Source: Pseudomonadota bacterium (GTDB taxonomy: Bacteria; Pseudomonadota; Alphaproteobacteria; Rhizobiales; Rhizobiaceae). Taken from it: a stretch of 7,984 bases of DNA. The translations under genes were made by a program, and so were the position numbers. The DNA lies in contig JAEYRU010000270.1 of assembly GCA_023435335.1 (NCBI GenBank), positions 1-7,984 of the forward strand, written 5' to 3'. Shown here piece after piece: positions 1 through 7,984 of this stretch. The notes below the pieces were generated by a model. The model did no database searches. It was given only the letters and a program-made list of their open reading frames with translations, and was not told the DNA's origin. How positions within the stretch are numbered: the stretch's first letter is position 1; every line of letters begins with the position of its first letter.

Positions 1-335
1 CGGCCGTCATAAACATAGGGGCGATCGATCGCGACCGCATAGGGATCCATCAGGAGCTTGTCGGGGTCGAACCAGAGGCCGCGCGCAGGATCGTATTCGC
101 CGTCGGTGCGCAATCCGTAGCGCGTTCCGGCCTCAAGGCCCCGGACCGTTACCGAGTGGACATCTCCTGCGCCACGCGCAAGCGGGATCCGCTCGACCTC
201 GCGCTCTCCGTGTTCGTCGAAGACCGAAACCCACATCGCCGTGGCCGCCGAGGACCACACGGAAAAGTGAACGCCGCCGCTGACCACGCTGGCCCCCAGC
301 GCCGGTTCTCCGCTTCTCACGGCAGCATGCGGCAT
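1..335 (-). CDS. glgX: Glycogen debranching enzyme GlgX, N-terminal fragment
   Basis: This is the first 111 codons of a gene that runs off the left edge of the window. The start is the ATG at 335-333, which overlaps the pgm stop codon as TGATG. No other gene or stop interrupts the frame down to base 1. The visible part fits the N-terminal beta-sandwich (CBM48/isoamylase N-domain) that precedes the GH13 catalytic barrel. Examples are GVHFSVWSSAATAMWVSVFD (residues 21-40) and the motif LWFDPDKLLMDPYA (87-100), which corresponds to the E. coli GlgX region around FNPAKLLIDP. GlgX hydrolyses alpha-1,6 linkages in phosphorylase limit dextrins in the cytoplasm. That matches its place at the end of an operon that also encodes GlgP. 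I see no Shine-Dalgarno sequence before the start, and a GC-rich hairpin lies just upstream, so translation is probably coupled to pgm. The catalytic residues are outside the window. A related isoamylase-type GH13 protein is possible, but GlgX is the best call from sequence and context. Confidence 0.92.
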   Translation of the reverse strand, partial: MPHAAVRSGEPALGASVVSGGVHFSVWSSAATAMWVSVFDEHGEREVERIPLARGAGDVHSVTVRGLEAGTRYGLRTDGEYDPARGLWFDPDKLLMDPYAVAIDRPYVYDG

Positions 336-1963
336 CAGGTGATCACGCTGGGGGCCGCGCGGCCCGTGCGTGCCTTCACGCCGGCTATCTCCTCAGCGGC
401 CTGGACGAGGCCGGCAAGGGCCGCCTGCGTCTCCTCGCCGTGCCGGGCGGGATCCGGCTCGTAACGCTCGATGTAGATGCGCAGCGTCGCCCCCTCGGTG
501 CCGGTGCCGGACAGGCGGAAGACGACGCGCGAGCCGCCCTGGAACAGCACGCGGATGCCCTGGCCGCTGCTCACCGAGCCGTCCACGGGGTCGTGGTAGG
601 CGAAATCGTCGGCCGATTCCACCACCAGTCCCGCGAACTTCAGCCCCGGCAGCGCGCCGAGCCGGCCGCGCAGTTCCGCCACGATCGCGCCGGCGATCTC
701 AGTATCGATCGCCTCGTAATCATGGCGGGAATAGTAGTTGCGGCCGAATTCCCGCCAGTGGGCGGTCACGATGTCCCTTACGCTTTCGCGCCGAGCAGCC
801 AGGATGTTGAGCCACAGGAGCACCGCCCACAGCCCGTCCTTCTCCCGTACGTGATCGGAGCCGGTGCCGGCGCTTTCTTCGCCGCAAATGCTGGCCATGC
901 CGGCGTCGAGCAGGTTGCCGAAGAACTTCCAGCCGGTCGGCGTCTCGTACAATCCGATGCCGAGCTTCTCGGCTACCCGGTCGGCGGCCGCACTTGTCGG
1001 CATGGAGCGGGCGATGCCCGTCAGGCCGTCACGGTAGCCCGGCGCGAGATGGGCGTTGGCGGCAAGCAAGGCCAGCGAATCCGACGGCGTGACGAATATC
1101 CCCTTGCCAATAATGAGGTTGCGGTCGCCGTCGCCGTCCGAAGCCGCGCCGAAGTCCGGCCCATCCGACGACATCATCAGGTCGTAGAGTTCCTTCGCAT
1201 GCACGAGGTTGGGATCCGGGTGATGGCCGCCGAAGTCCGGCAGCGGGACGAAATTGCGCACCGTGCCTTCAGGCGCGGCTAGCCGGTGCTCCAGGATCTG
1301 CTTTGCATACGGACCAGTGACGGCGTGCATGGCGTCGAAGACCATGCGGAAGCCGGAGCGGAAAAGGTCACTTATCGCCTCGAAGTCGAACAGCGTCTCC
1401 ATCAGCGCGGCGTAGTCCGCCACCGGGTCGAGAATCTCGACTTCCATGCCTGCGAGGGACAGGGCGCCGATCTTGTCCAGATCGATGTCCGGCGCCTCTG
1501 CCGTCAGGTAGCGGTCGATCACCTTGCTACGGGCGAAGATGGCTTCCGTCACCTTCTCCGGCGCGGGGCCGCCGTTGCCGACATTGTACTTGATGCCGAA
1601 ATCCTCGTTCGGTCCGCCGGGATTGTGGCTGGCCGACAGGATGAGACCGCCGAAGGCACCGTACTTGCGAATGACATGCGAGGCGGCCGGTGTCGAAAGG
1701 ATGCCCCCCTGGCCCACGATCACCTTGCCGAAGCCGTTGGCGGCGGCCATGCGCATGGCCTTCTGGATAACATCGCGGTTGTAGAAGCGTCCGTCGCCGC
1801 CGATTACCAGCGCTTCTCCGGCGAATCCTTCGAGCGAATCGAAGACCGACTGGATGAAGTTCTCGGCGTAGTTGTCCTGCTGGAAGACGGGCACTTTCTT
1901 GCGCAGGCCCGACGTGCCGGGACGCTGGTCCGGATAGGGGGTCGTGGCAATGGTTGAGATCAT
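335..1963 (-). CDS. pgm: Phosphoglucomutase (alpha-D-glucose 1,6-bisphosphate-dependent)
   Basis: This 542-residue protein is full length for the alpha-phosphoglucomutase family. It interconverts glucose 6-phosphate and glucose 1-phosphate in the cytoplasm, linking central metabolism to ADP-glucose synthesis and recovering the product of GlgP. Visible motifs in order are PGTSGLRKKV near residue 15, and the phosphoserine loop SASHNPGG with catalytic Ser112. The metal loop SDGDGDR follows, with Asp276, Asp278 and Asp280. The sugar-binding motif GEESAG is at 361-366, followed by GSDHVREKDGLWAV, and the C-terminal phosphate-binding loop SGTGTEGATLRIY starts at 485. These match animal-type PGM1 and bacterial Pgm rather than the shorter phosphomannomutase/GlmM type. 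The ATG at 1963 lies two bases after the glgA stop, with GAAAGG (1975-1970) six bases upstream, so the start is well supported. In A. tumefaciens the single pgm gene sits in the same operon and has been reported to have two transcripts; I cannot see an internal promoter by eye here. All key residues are intact. Confidence 0.97.
   Translation of the reverse strand: MISTIATTPYPDQRPGTSGLRKKVPVFQQDNYAENFIQSVFDSLEGFAGEALVIGGDGRFYNRDVIQKAMRMAAANGFGKVIVGQGGILSTPAASHVIRKYGAFGGLILSASHNPGGPNEDFGIKYNVGNGGPAPEKVTEAIFARSKVIDRYLTAEAPDIDLDKIGALSLAGMEVEILDPVADYAALMETLFDFEAISDLFRSGFRMVFDAMHAVTGPYAKQILEHRLAAPEGTVRNFVPLPDFGGHHPDPNLVHAKELYDLMMSSDGPDFGAASDGDGDRNLIIGKGIFVTPSDSLALLAANAHLAPGYRDGLTGIARSMPTSAAADRVAEKLGIGLYETPTGWKFFGNLLDAGMASICGEESAGTGSDHVREKDGLWAVLLWLNILAARRESVRDIVTAHWREFGRNYYSRHDYEAIDTEIAGAIVAELRGRLGALPGLKFAGLVVESADDFAYHDPVDGSVSSGQGIRVLFQGGSRVVFRLSGTGTEGATLRIYIERYEPDPARHGEETQAALAGLVQAAEEIAGVKARTGRAAPSVIT
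344..372 (-). promoter_or_regulatory. GC-rich hairpin at the pgm-glgX junction
   Basis: Within the last codons of pgm there is a perfect 14-base palindrome at 352-365, forming GGGCC/GGCCC arms around a four-base loop. It is flanked by a second pairing of CACGC (344-348) with GCGTG (368-372). The hairpin ends eight bases before the glgX ATG, where a ribosome-binding site would normally lie. No T-run follows, so it does not look like an intrinsic terminator. A likely effect is to hide the glgX start until ribosomes translating pgm open the structure. The pairing is visible in the sequence; the role is inferred. Confidence 0.5.
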
Positions 1964-1965
1964 CG

Positions 1966-3399
1966 TCAGCCTTTCGCGACCAGGGAACGGTAGAGTTCGG
2001 CGTATCTGGCTGCGCTGCGCACCCAGGAGACGTCCGTGCGCATGCCCTGCCTCTGCATCGAGGTCCAGCGAGGCGCGTCCGCATGCAGCTTGACCAGCCG
2101 CCTTGCCGCCTCCACCAACGCCGCGCCACTGTCAGGAGCGAACAGAAGCCCGGATGCGGCTCCCGCGGCCAGCGCGGCCTCGTTGGCGTCGATGACCGTG
2201 TCCGCCAGGCCGCCGGTACGCGCCACGACTGGCACGCAGCCGTAACGCAGGGCGTAGAGCTGGGTCAGCCCGCACGGCTCGAAACGCGAAGGGATGAGAA
2301 TGGCGTCCGCGCCGCCCTGCAGCAGATGCGCCAGTTCCTCGTCATAGCCGATGACCACACCGGCGCGGCCGCGATGACGGGCGGCCGCGGCAAGGAGCGC
2401 TCCCTCCAGGGCCTGGTCCCCGGCGCCAAGCACCGCAAGGCGCATGCCGGCGGAAACCAGCCGGTCGAACTCGTGGACGAGGATGTCCATGCCCTTCTGC
2501 CAGGTGAGCCGGCTGACCACCGTCACGAGCGGGCTGGGGTCTCGTTCCAGACCGAAACGCTCCTCGATCGCCGTGCGGTTGAGCTTGCGGGCGGCCAGGG
2601 TGCGCGCTGAGTAAGTGGCCTCCAGATGGGGGTCGGTCTGCGGATTCCAGGTCTCCACGTCGATGCCGTTGAGAATGCCATGGACGCTGCCCGCCCGCAG
2701 GTTGAGCAGGCCGTCGAGGCCCATTCCGAAGGCGGGCGTCCTGATTTCCTGCGCATAGGTGGGACTGACGGTGGTGATGGCGTGGGCGGCCTGCAGGCCC
2801 GCCTTGAGGAAACCCACGCCGCCGTAATACTCGACCCCGTCCAGCGCCATCGCCTCCGGGGGGAGCCCCAGTTCCGGAAAGATCGAGGCCGGGAACTGGC
2901 CCTGGAAGGCGAGGTTGTGGATGGTGACGACGGATGGAATCCTGCCAGCACCGCCATAGCGCAGATACGCCGGCATCATCGCCGCCTGCCAGTCATGCGC
3001 ATGTACGAGATCCGGCTTCCATCCTTCCACGACGCCCATGGCGATGTCGGCTCCGGCTTTGCCGAGTGCGGCGTAGCGGCGCCAGTTGTCGGACCAGTCG
3101 CCGTTCGAGCCGTAGGGGCCGCCGGGCCGGTCGAAAAGCAGCGGCGCGTCGAGGACAAAGAGGCGCAGCCCGGCCGCCTCGCCCTGCAGGACAGCGGCAG
3201 TGGCGCCGAACAATGCGCCGTAGTCGTGCACCTTCCTTTTCGACTGCAGGCCCGCCACCACCGAGGGGTAGCCGGGCAGCAGCGTATTCACCTCCACGCC
3301 GTGGACGCCCAACGCATCCGGCAGCGCGCCCACCACATCCCCCAGGCCGCCGGTCTTCACCAGCGGGTGCGCCTCGGAAGCGACCGACAGAACCTTCAT
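1966..3399 (-). CDS. glgA: Glycogen synthase, ADP-glucose type (GT5)
   Basis: GlgA transfers glucose from ADP-glucose to the non-reducing end of an alpha-1,4-glucan. I place the start at the ATG 3399-3397. It overlaps the glgC stop as ATGA and puts the family's N-terminal hallmark at the expected place: MKVLSVASEAHPLVKTGGLG, with Lys15 of the KTGGL ADP-glucose-binding motif. The frame is open upstream to another ATG at 3444, but that would add 15 residues lying inside glgC. The resulting protein has 477 residues, the same length as E. coli GlgA. Other recognisable sites are HAHDWQA (133-139), His161 in TIHNLAFQG, and RLTWQKG with Arg297 and Lys302, which correspond to E. coli Arg300 and Lys305. 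PSRFEPCGLTQLYALRYG contains Glu374, matching E. coli Glu377, and is followed by RTGGLADTV. The protein has the two-domain GT-B layout. The Shine-Dalgarno candidate GAGAGG (3419-3414) is 14 bases from the start, which is long, so coupling to glgC translation is likely. Confidence 0.97.
   Translation of the reverse strand: MKVLSVASEAHPLVKTGGLGDVVGALPDALGVHGVEVNTLLPGYPSVVAGLQSKRKVHDYGALFGATAAVLQGEAAGLRLFVLDAPLLFDRPGGPYGSNGDWSDNWRRYAALGKAGADIAMGVVEGWKPDLVHAHDWQAAMMPAYLRYGGAGRIPSVVTIHNLAFQGQFPASIFPELGLPPEAMALDGVEYYGGVGFLKAGLQAAHAITTVSPTYAQEIRTPAFGMGLDGLLNLRAGSVHGILNGIDVETWNPQTDPHLEATYSARTLAARKLNRTAIEERFGLERDPSPLVTVVSRLTWQKGMDILVHEFDRLVSAGMRLAVLGAGDQALEGALLAAAARHRGRAGVVIGYDEELAHLLQGGADAILIPSRFEPCGLTQLYALRYGCVPVVARTGGLADTVIDANEAALAAGAASGLLFAPDSGAALVEAARRLVKLHADAPRWTSMQRQGMRTDVSWVRSAARYAELYRSLVAKG
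1970..1975 (-). promoter_or_regulatory. Shine-Dalgarno site of pgm inside the end of glgA
   Basis: GAAAGG lies in the final codons of glgA (encoding the end of VAKG) six bases before the pgm ATG at 1963. This spacing is normal, and it supports that ATG as the true start of pgm despite the two-base gap to glgA. Confidence 0.6.
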
Positions 3400-4664
3400 G
3401 CCTGAGCGCCGAGCCTCTCGATCATGCTGCGCGTGATGAGACACACGCCGCTTTCGGTGCGGCGGAAGCGTTTGGCGTCGAGCACGGGGTCCTCGCCCAC
3501 GACCAGTCCTTCGGGAATGTGCACACCCCTGTCGATCACGACCTTACGCAGCCGCGCGTGCCGGCCGATCCAGCAGTCGGGCAGCACCACGGCTTCGTCG
3601 AGCGCGGAGAAGGAATTGGCCCGCACGCCGGTGAAGAGCAGGCTGCGGCGCAGCGCCGACCCCGAGATGATGCAGTCGCCTGCCACCAGGGAGGATACGG
3701 CGGAGCCGCGGCGGCCCTCCTCGTCATGCACGAACTTCGCTGGCGGCTTGATCTCGGCATAGGTCCAGATCGGCCATTCGCGGTCGTAGATATCGAGTTC
3801 GGGGGTGATGTCGGTGAGATCGATATTAGCCTCCCAATAGGCGTCGATCGTGCCGACATCGCGCCAGTAGGCCTCGGCCTCCGTGCTGGAACGCACGCAG
3901 GAGCGGGAGAAGCTGTGCGCGAAGGCCTTGCCGTGCTGAACGATGTAGGGAATGAGATCCTTTCCGAAATCGCGGCTGGAACCGTGCGTCCCGGCATCGC
4001 GGCGGAGCTGGTCCATCAAGAACTTGGTGCGGAACACATAGATACCCATCGAGGCAAGCGCCACGTTGGGCCTGCCCGGTATCGCCGGCGGATCGGCAGG
4101 CTTTTCCACGAAGGCGGTGATGAAGTTCCGGTCGTCGACATGCATTACGCCGAAGCCGGTCGCCTCCGCGCGGGGAACCTCGAGGCAGCCGACGGTGACA
4201 TCCGCGCCGCTGTCGACATGCTCGCGGAGCATCAGCTCGTAGTCCATCTTGTAGATGTGGTCGCCGGCGAGGATGACCATGTATTCGGGATTGTTGGATT
4301 CGATGATGTCGGCGTTCTGAAACACCGCGTCGGCCGTTCCTTCGTACCACTGCGTTTCCGACACCCGCTGGCTGGCCGGAAGGATGTCGAAGCTCTCGTT
4401 GCGCTCAGGACGGAAGAAATTCCAGCCGCGCTGCAGATGGCGGATGAGCGAATGCGCCTTGTACTGCGTGGCGACGCCGATGCGCCGGATGCCGGAATTG
4501 AGCGCGTTGGATAGCGCGAAATCGATGATGCGCGTCTTGCCCCCGAAATAGACCGCGGGCTTGGCGCGGGTGTCGGTGAGTTCCTTCAGTCGGCTACCCC
4601 TGCCGCCCGCAAGCACATATGCCATCGCGTCGCGTGCGAGCGGCTGGCTTCGCTTGAGTTCCAT
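3396..4664 (-). CDS. glgC: Glucose-1-phosphate adenylyltransferase (ADP-glucose pyrophosphorylase)
   Basis: GlgC makes ADP-glucose and pyrophosphate from ATP and glucose 1-phosphate. It is usually the controlled step of bacterial glycogen synthesis and works as a homotetramer. The 422-residue length is close to the Agrobacterium enzyme (about 420). The nucleotidyltransferase domain carries GGRGSRL (20-26), RAKPAV (33-38), QWYEGTADAV with Tyr107, and AGDHIYKMDY with Asp135. It also carries FVEKPADPP with Lys188. These correspond to E. coli Tyr114, Asp142 and Lys195, with a constant offset of seven. The C-terminal part (from about 320) is the left-handed beta-helix typical of the family, ending in RRTESGVCLITRSMI. 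Gln67 and Trp106 align with E. coli Gln74 and Trp113, which are known to be needed for activator response. Residue 32 is Thr, where E. coli has the activator-site Lys39. In the Agrobacterium group the activators are fructose 6-phosphate and pyruvate. The start has the best ribosome-binding site in the window. Confidence 0.98.
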   Translation of the reverse strand: MELKRSQPLARDAMAYVLAGGRGSRLKELTDTRAKPAVYFGGKTRIIDFALSNALNSGIRRIGVATQYKAHSLIRHLQRGWNFFRPERNESFDILPASQRVSETQWYEGTADAVFQNADIIESNNPEYMVILAGDHIYKMDYELMLREHVDSGADVTVGCLEVPRAEATGFGVMHVDDRNFITAFVEKPADPPAIPGRPNVALASMGIYVFRTKFLMDQLRRDAGTHGSSRDFGKDLIPYIVQHGKAFAHSFSRSCVRSSTEAEAYWRDVGTIDAYWEANIDLTDITPELDIYDREWPIWTYAEIKPPAKFVHDEEGRRGSAVSSLVAGDCIISGSALRRSLLFTGVRANSFSALDEAVVLPDCWIGRHARLRKVVIDRGVHIPEGLVVGEDPVLDAKRFRRTESGVCLITRSMIERLGAQA

Positions 4665-4672
4665 GGCCGTCC

Positions 4673-4677
4673 CCTCC
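4673..4677 (-). promoter_or_regulatory. Shine-Dalgarno site of glgC
   Basis: The 22 bases between the glgB stop and the glgC start are purine-rich and contain GGAGG inside a longer AGGGGGGAGGGG run, with eight bases between it and the ATG at 4664. It is the strongest ribosome-binding site in the window. It confirms the glgC start and suggests that glgC is translated efficiently on its own, unlike the more tightly coupled junctions at glgA and glgX. Confidence 0.85.
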
Positions 4678-4686
4678 CCCCTGAAA

Positions 4687-6891
4687 TCATGGCGAGACCA
4701 GTTCGAAAATGAGCGTGGCGAGCGGCGGAAGGACCATGCGGGCTTTCGTCCCCTCGCCTTCGGCGCGGACCTCGCCGGCGTTGCCCTGGCCGCTTCCCCC
4801 GTAACCGGCCGAGTCGGTATTGACGATCTCGCGCCAGATCCCGGCGGCGGGCATCGGCACGGAGTAATCCTGCCGCGGAACCGGCGTGAAGTTGCTTACC
4901 ACCACCACGGGTTGGGCATCCGGCGCGAGGCGCGCCCAGGCAAAGACTGAATTGGCGCGGTCCTCCACCACCAGCCAGCGGAAGCCCTCCGGCTCGCAGT
5001 CGCGCGCGTGCAGCGCGGGCGTTTCGCGATAGACGCGGTTCAGGTCGCGCAGCAGCTTGCGCACGCCTTCATGTGCCGGCGCGTCGAGCAACTCCCAATC
5101 GAGCGAGCGCGCTTCGCTCCATTCCCGCCGCTGTGCGAATTCCTGGCCCATGAAAAGCAGCTTCTTGCCGGGATAGCCCCACATGAAAGCATAATAGGCG
5201 CGCAGCGTCGCGAATTTCTGCCAGTCGTCGCCCGACATCTTGGCGAGCAGCGAGCCCTTGCCGTGCACCACCTCGTCGTGGCTGAGGGGGAGCACGAAAT
5301 TCTCCGAAAACGCGTACAGCAGGCCGAAGGTGATCTCGTCGTGATGGTAGGTCCGGTGCACCGCCTCGCGCGCGAGATACTGCAGCGTGTCGTGCATGAA
5401 ACCCATGTTCCACTTGAAGCCGAAGCCCAACCCGCCATCGTGCACCGGCTGCGAAACCTTAGGCCACGAGGTGGACTCCTCGGCGATGGTCATGGTGCCG
5501 GGATGCGTGCCGTACAGCGTCGCGTTCATCTTGCGGAGGAATTCGACCGCCTCGAGGTTCTCGCGGCCGCCCCGCTCGTTGGGGATCCAATCGCCGGCCT
5601 TACGCGAATAGTCGAGGTAAAGCATCGAGGCGACGGCATCCACGCGCAGCCCGTCGACGTGATATTTCTCAGCCCAGAACAGCGCGTTGTTGACGAGAAA
5701 GGACAGGACCTCGCGGCGGCCGAAGTTGTAGATCGCAGTGTTCCAGTCGGGATGGAAACCCTTGCGCGGGTCGGCGTGCTCGTAAAGCGCGGTGCCGTCG
5801 AACATGGCAAGGCCATGTGCGTCCGTGGGGAAATGGGCCGGCACCCAGTCGAGGATCACGCCGATGCCGGCTTGATGCGCGCCGTCGACGAAGCGGGCAA
5901 AGCCCGCCGGCTCCCCGAACCGGGCGCTCGGCGCATAAAGACCCGTCGTCTGGTAACCCCAGGACGGGTCGTACGGATGCTCCGAAATCGGCAGGAACTC
6001 GACATGGGTGAAACCCATGTCGACGACATAGGGGATCAGCCGATCGGCGAGTTCGTCCCACGACAGGAAACTCCCGTCGTCGTGGCGCTGCCACGAACCG
6101 GCATGCACCTCATAGATCGAGATGGGCTGCCGGCGCTGGTCGGCGGTGCGCCAGAACTCGCGATGCGCGGCGTCGCCCCATTCGCGATCCGGCATTACCT
6201 CGGTGATCGAGGCGGTGGCGGGACGCATTTCGGAGCGAAGCGCATACGGGTCGGCCTTGAGCGGCAGGAGATTGCCGTCGCGGCCGACGATCTCGTACTT
6301 ATACGGCCTGCCGGCGCCGATGTCGGGAACGAAGACCTCGAAGATGCCTGTGTCGATGCGCCGCCGCATGGGATGGCGGCGGCCGTCCCAGCCGTTGAAG
6401 TCACCGACGACCGAAACGCGCCGGGCGTTGGGCGCCCACACCGCGAAATGCACGCCGCTGGCGCCTTCGTGATCGATGACGTGCGCGCCCAGCTTGTCGA
6501 ACAGGCGCAGATGCGAACCTTCGCCGATATAGTAGTCGTCCATTGGCCCAAGCACCGGACCAAAGGAATAGGCGTCAGTCACGAACCATTCGCCACCCTG
6601 GTTGCGCGCGCGGTAGCGCACCGGCTGGCGCGTCTCGAGCGACAACTGCCCTTCGAAGAACCCTTCCTCATGTCGCCGCGCCAGTTCGCCCGCCGGCTCG
6701 CCCGAAAGAGTGAAGGCGGCAACTTCCTCGGCATGGGGGATGAAACAGCGCGCCCAAAGCCCGCCGCCGGCGGAATGCACGCCCAGCACCGCAAAAGGAT
6801 CGTCATGCCGTCCGGTGAGGATCGCTTCGATATCCCTGATCGTCGCGCTCCCGGAGGCGGGTTGGCTGTTCGATTTGCGGGTCTGCTTCAT
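4687..6891 (-). CDS. glgB: 1,4-alpha-glucan branching enzyme (GH13)
   Basis: GlgB cuts an alpha-1,4 chain and re-attaches the piece by an alpha-1,6 link, making glycogen branches. I choose the ATG at 6891-6889, giving 734 residues against 728 in E. coli. The open frame continues 69 codons further, to 7098, but that part overlaps glgP and is low-complexity Arg/Pro-rich sequence unlike any GlgB. Domains are an N1 segment (about 20-120), a CBM48 beta-sandwich (about 125-235, with GVHFAVWAPNARRVSVVGDFNGWDG) and the GH13 barrel. A C-terminal beta domain ends in LPPLATLIFELVSP. The catalytic residues are all present: Asp418 in GLRVDAVAS, Glu471 in IAEESTSW, and Asp539 in LSHDEVVHGKGS. They match E. 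coli Asp405, Glu458 and Asp526 with a constant offset of 13. AAGGAG (6913-6908) is the only Shine-Dalgarno candidate, but its 16-base spacing is long. A small frame and an inverted repeat lie just upstream and may couple translation to glgP. Confidence 0.97.
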   Translation of the reverse strand: MKQTRKSNSQPASGSATIRDIEAILTGRHDDPFAVLGVHSAGGGLWARCFIPHAEEVAAFTLSGEPAGELARRHEEGFFEGQLSLETRQPVRYRARNQGGEWFVTDAYSFGPVLGPMDDYYIGEGSHLRLFDKLGAHVIDHEGASGVHFAVWAPNARRVSVVGDFNGWDGRRHPMRRRIDTGIFEVFVPDIGAGRPYKYEIVGRDGNLLPLKADPYALRSEMRPATASITEVMPDREWGDAAHREFWRTADQRRQPISIYEVHAGSWQRHDDGSFLSWDELADRLIPYVVDMGFTHVEFLPISEHPYDPSWGYQTTGLYAPSARFGEPAGFARFVDGAHQAGIGVILDWVPAHFPTDAHGLAMFDGTALYEHADPRKGFHPDWNTAIYNFGRREVLSFLVNNALFWAEKYHVDGLRVDAVASMLYLDYSRKAGDWIPNERGGRENLEAVEFLRKMNATLYGTHPGTMTIAEESTSWPKVSQPVHDGGLGFGFKWNMGFMHDTLQYLAREAVHRTYHHDEITFGLLYAFSENFVLPLSHDEVVHGKGSLLAKMSGDDWQKFATLRAYYAFMWGYPGKKLLFMGQEFAQRREWSEARSLDWELLDAPAHEGVRKLLRDLNRVYRETPALHARDCEPEGFRWLVVEDRANSVFAWARLAPDAQPVVVVSNFTPVPRQDYSVPMPAAGIWREIVNTDSAGYGGSGQGNAGEVRAEGEGTKARMVLPPLATLIFELVSP

Positions 6892-6949
6892 TCGGCTACG
6901 GATGGCTCTCCTTGCCCACAACGCCGGCCGCGCGGGACTGTTCCAGCCA

Positions 6950-6950
<1 letters not shown>
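6888..6950 (-). other. Possible 20-codon bridging ORF between glgP and glgB
   Basis: A small frame begins at an ATG that overlaps the glgP stop as TGATG (6952-6948) and ends at a TGA that overlaps the glgB start as ATGA (6891-6888). The predicted 20-residue product starts MAGTVPRGRR and ends EPSVAE. It has no recognisable domain and no clear Shine-Dalgarno sequence of its own. If translated by ribosomes re-initiating after glgP, it would deliver them to the glgB start, acting as a coupling cistron rather than making a functional peptide. Both junctions are seen directly. That it is translated is inference, and a chance frame in GC-rich DNA is quite possible. Confidence 0.25.

Positions 6951-6951
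<1 letters not shown>
6901..6951 (-). repeat. Inverted repeat spanning the glgP-glgB junction
   Basis: GATGGCT at 6901-6907 is repeated in perfect inverted form as AGCCATC at 6945-6951, with 37 bases between. In the mRNA the 5' arm covers the end of the glgP stop codon, and the 3' arm lies directly after the AAGGAG ribosome-binding site of glgB (6913-6908). The loop contains further short GC-rich pairings. No T-run follows, so it is not an intrinsic terminator. It could shape translation initiation at glgB, but a seven-base stem may also occur by chance. Confidence 0.35.
6908..6913 (-). promoter_or_regulatory. Candidate Shine-Dalgarno site of glgB
   Basis: AAGGAG is a good anti-16S match and the only one near the glgB start. 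It lies 16 bases from the ATG at 6891, beyond the usual 5-10 base spacing. No canonical start codon in the glgB frame sits closer to it, so either spacing is relaxed by local folding or glgB depends on coupling from upstream. Confidence 0.45.

Positions 6952-7984
<1,033 letters not shown>

Noticed and set aside
21..32. Perfect 12-base palindrome GCGATCGATCGC inside glgX
   Set aside because: It is explained by the codons for Ala-Ile-Asp-Arg in the conserved LLMDPYAVAIDRP region. It is not repeated nearby and not next to any start or junction.
344..372. The pgm-end hairpin as an intrinsic terminator
   Set aside because: No run of T follows on the minus strand, and glgX begins immediately afterwards in the same direction.
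3400..3444. Upstream start for glgA adding 15 residues
   Set aside because: The added residues lie inside glgC and do not resemble GlgA. The ATG at 3399 places MKVLSVASEAHPLVKTGGLG at the N-terminus as in the family.
2934..4514. Plus-strand open frame of 526 codons opposite glgC and the start of glgA
   Set aside because: It spans parts of two well-defined minus-strand genes, starts with low-complexity Arg/Pro/Ser-rich sequence and matches no family I know. It is best explained as an antisense shadow.

Overview
The window is an ordinary but complete-looking stretch of a bacterial glycogen operon. Every gene lies on the minus strand, so transcription runs from high to low coordinates. The order, 5' to 3' in transcription, is glgP (3' part only), glgB, glgC, glgA, pgm, glgX (5' part only). 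High GC content, this gene order, and a GlgC that resembles the Agrobacterium enzyme as I remember it together suggest an alphaproteobacterium of the Hyphomicrobiales (Rhizobiales), broadly Agrobacterium/Rhizobium/Mesorhizobium-like. I cannot name the genus from the sequence alone.

Layout: 7984-6950 is the C-terminal 344 residues of glycogen phosphorylase. A 58-base gap follows (6949-6892). It carries an inverted repeat and a possible 20-codon reading frame that touches both neighbours. 6891-4687 is the branching enzyme, and after 22 bases with a strong Shine-Dalgarno sequence comes ADP-glucose pyrophosphorylase (4664-3396). Its stop overlaps the start of glycogen synthase (3399-1966) as ATGA. 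Two bases later alpha-phosphoglucomutase begins (1963-335), and its stop overlaps the start of the debranching enzyme glgX (335 to beyond base 1) as TGATG. There is no gene-free stretch longer than 58 bases. I see no operon promoter and no terminator, so both probably lie outside the window.

The genes cover the whole cycle. Pgm interconverts glucose 6-phosphate and glucose 1-phosphate. GlgC activates glucose 1-phosphate to ADP-glucose, GlgA polymerises it into alpha-1,4 chains, and GlgB adds alpha-1,6 branches. GlgP removes glucose 1-phosphate from chain ends, and GlgX is expected to debranch the limit dextrin. Synthesis and breakdown are therefore encoded in one transcript.

I found no unknown system, mobile element, RNA gene or CRISPR array. 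The points worth a second look are small: a threonine in GlgC at the position of the E. coli activator-site lysine, a strong hairpin just before the glgX start, and the bridging small frame and inverted repeat between glgP and glgB.
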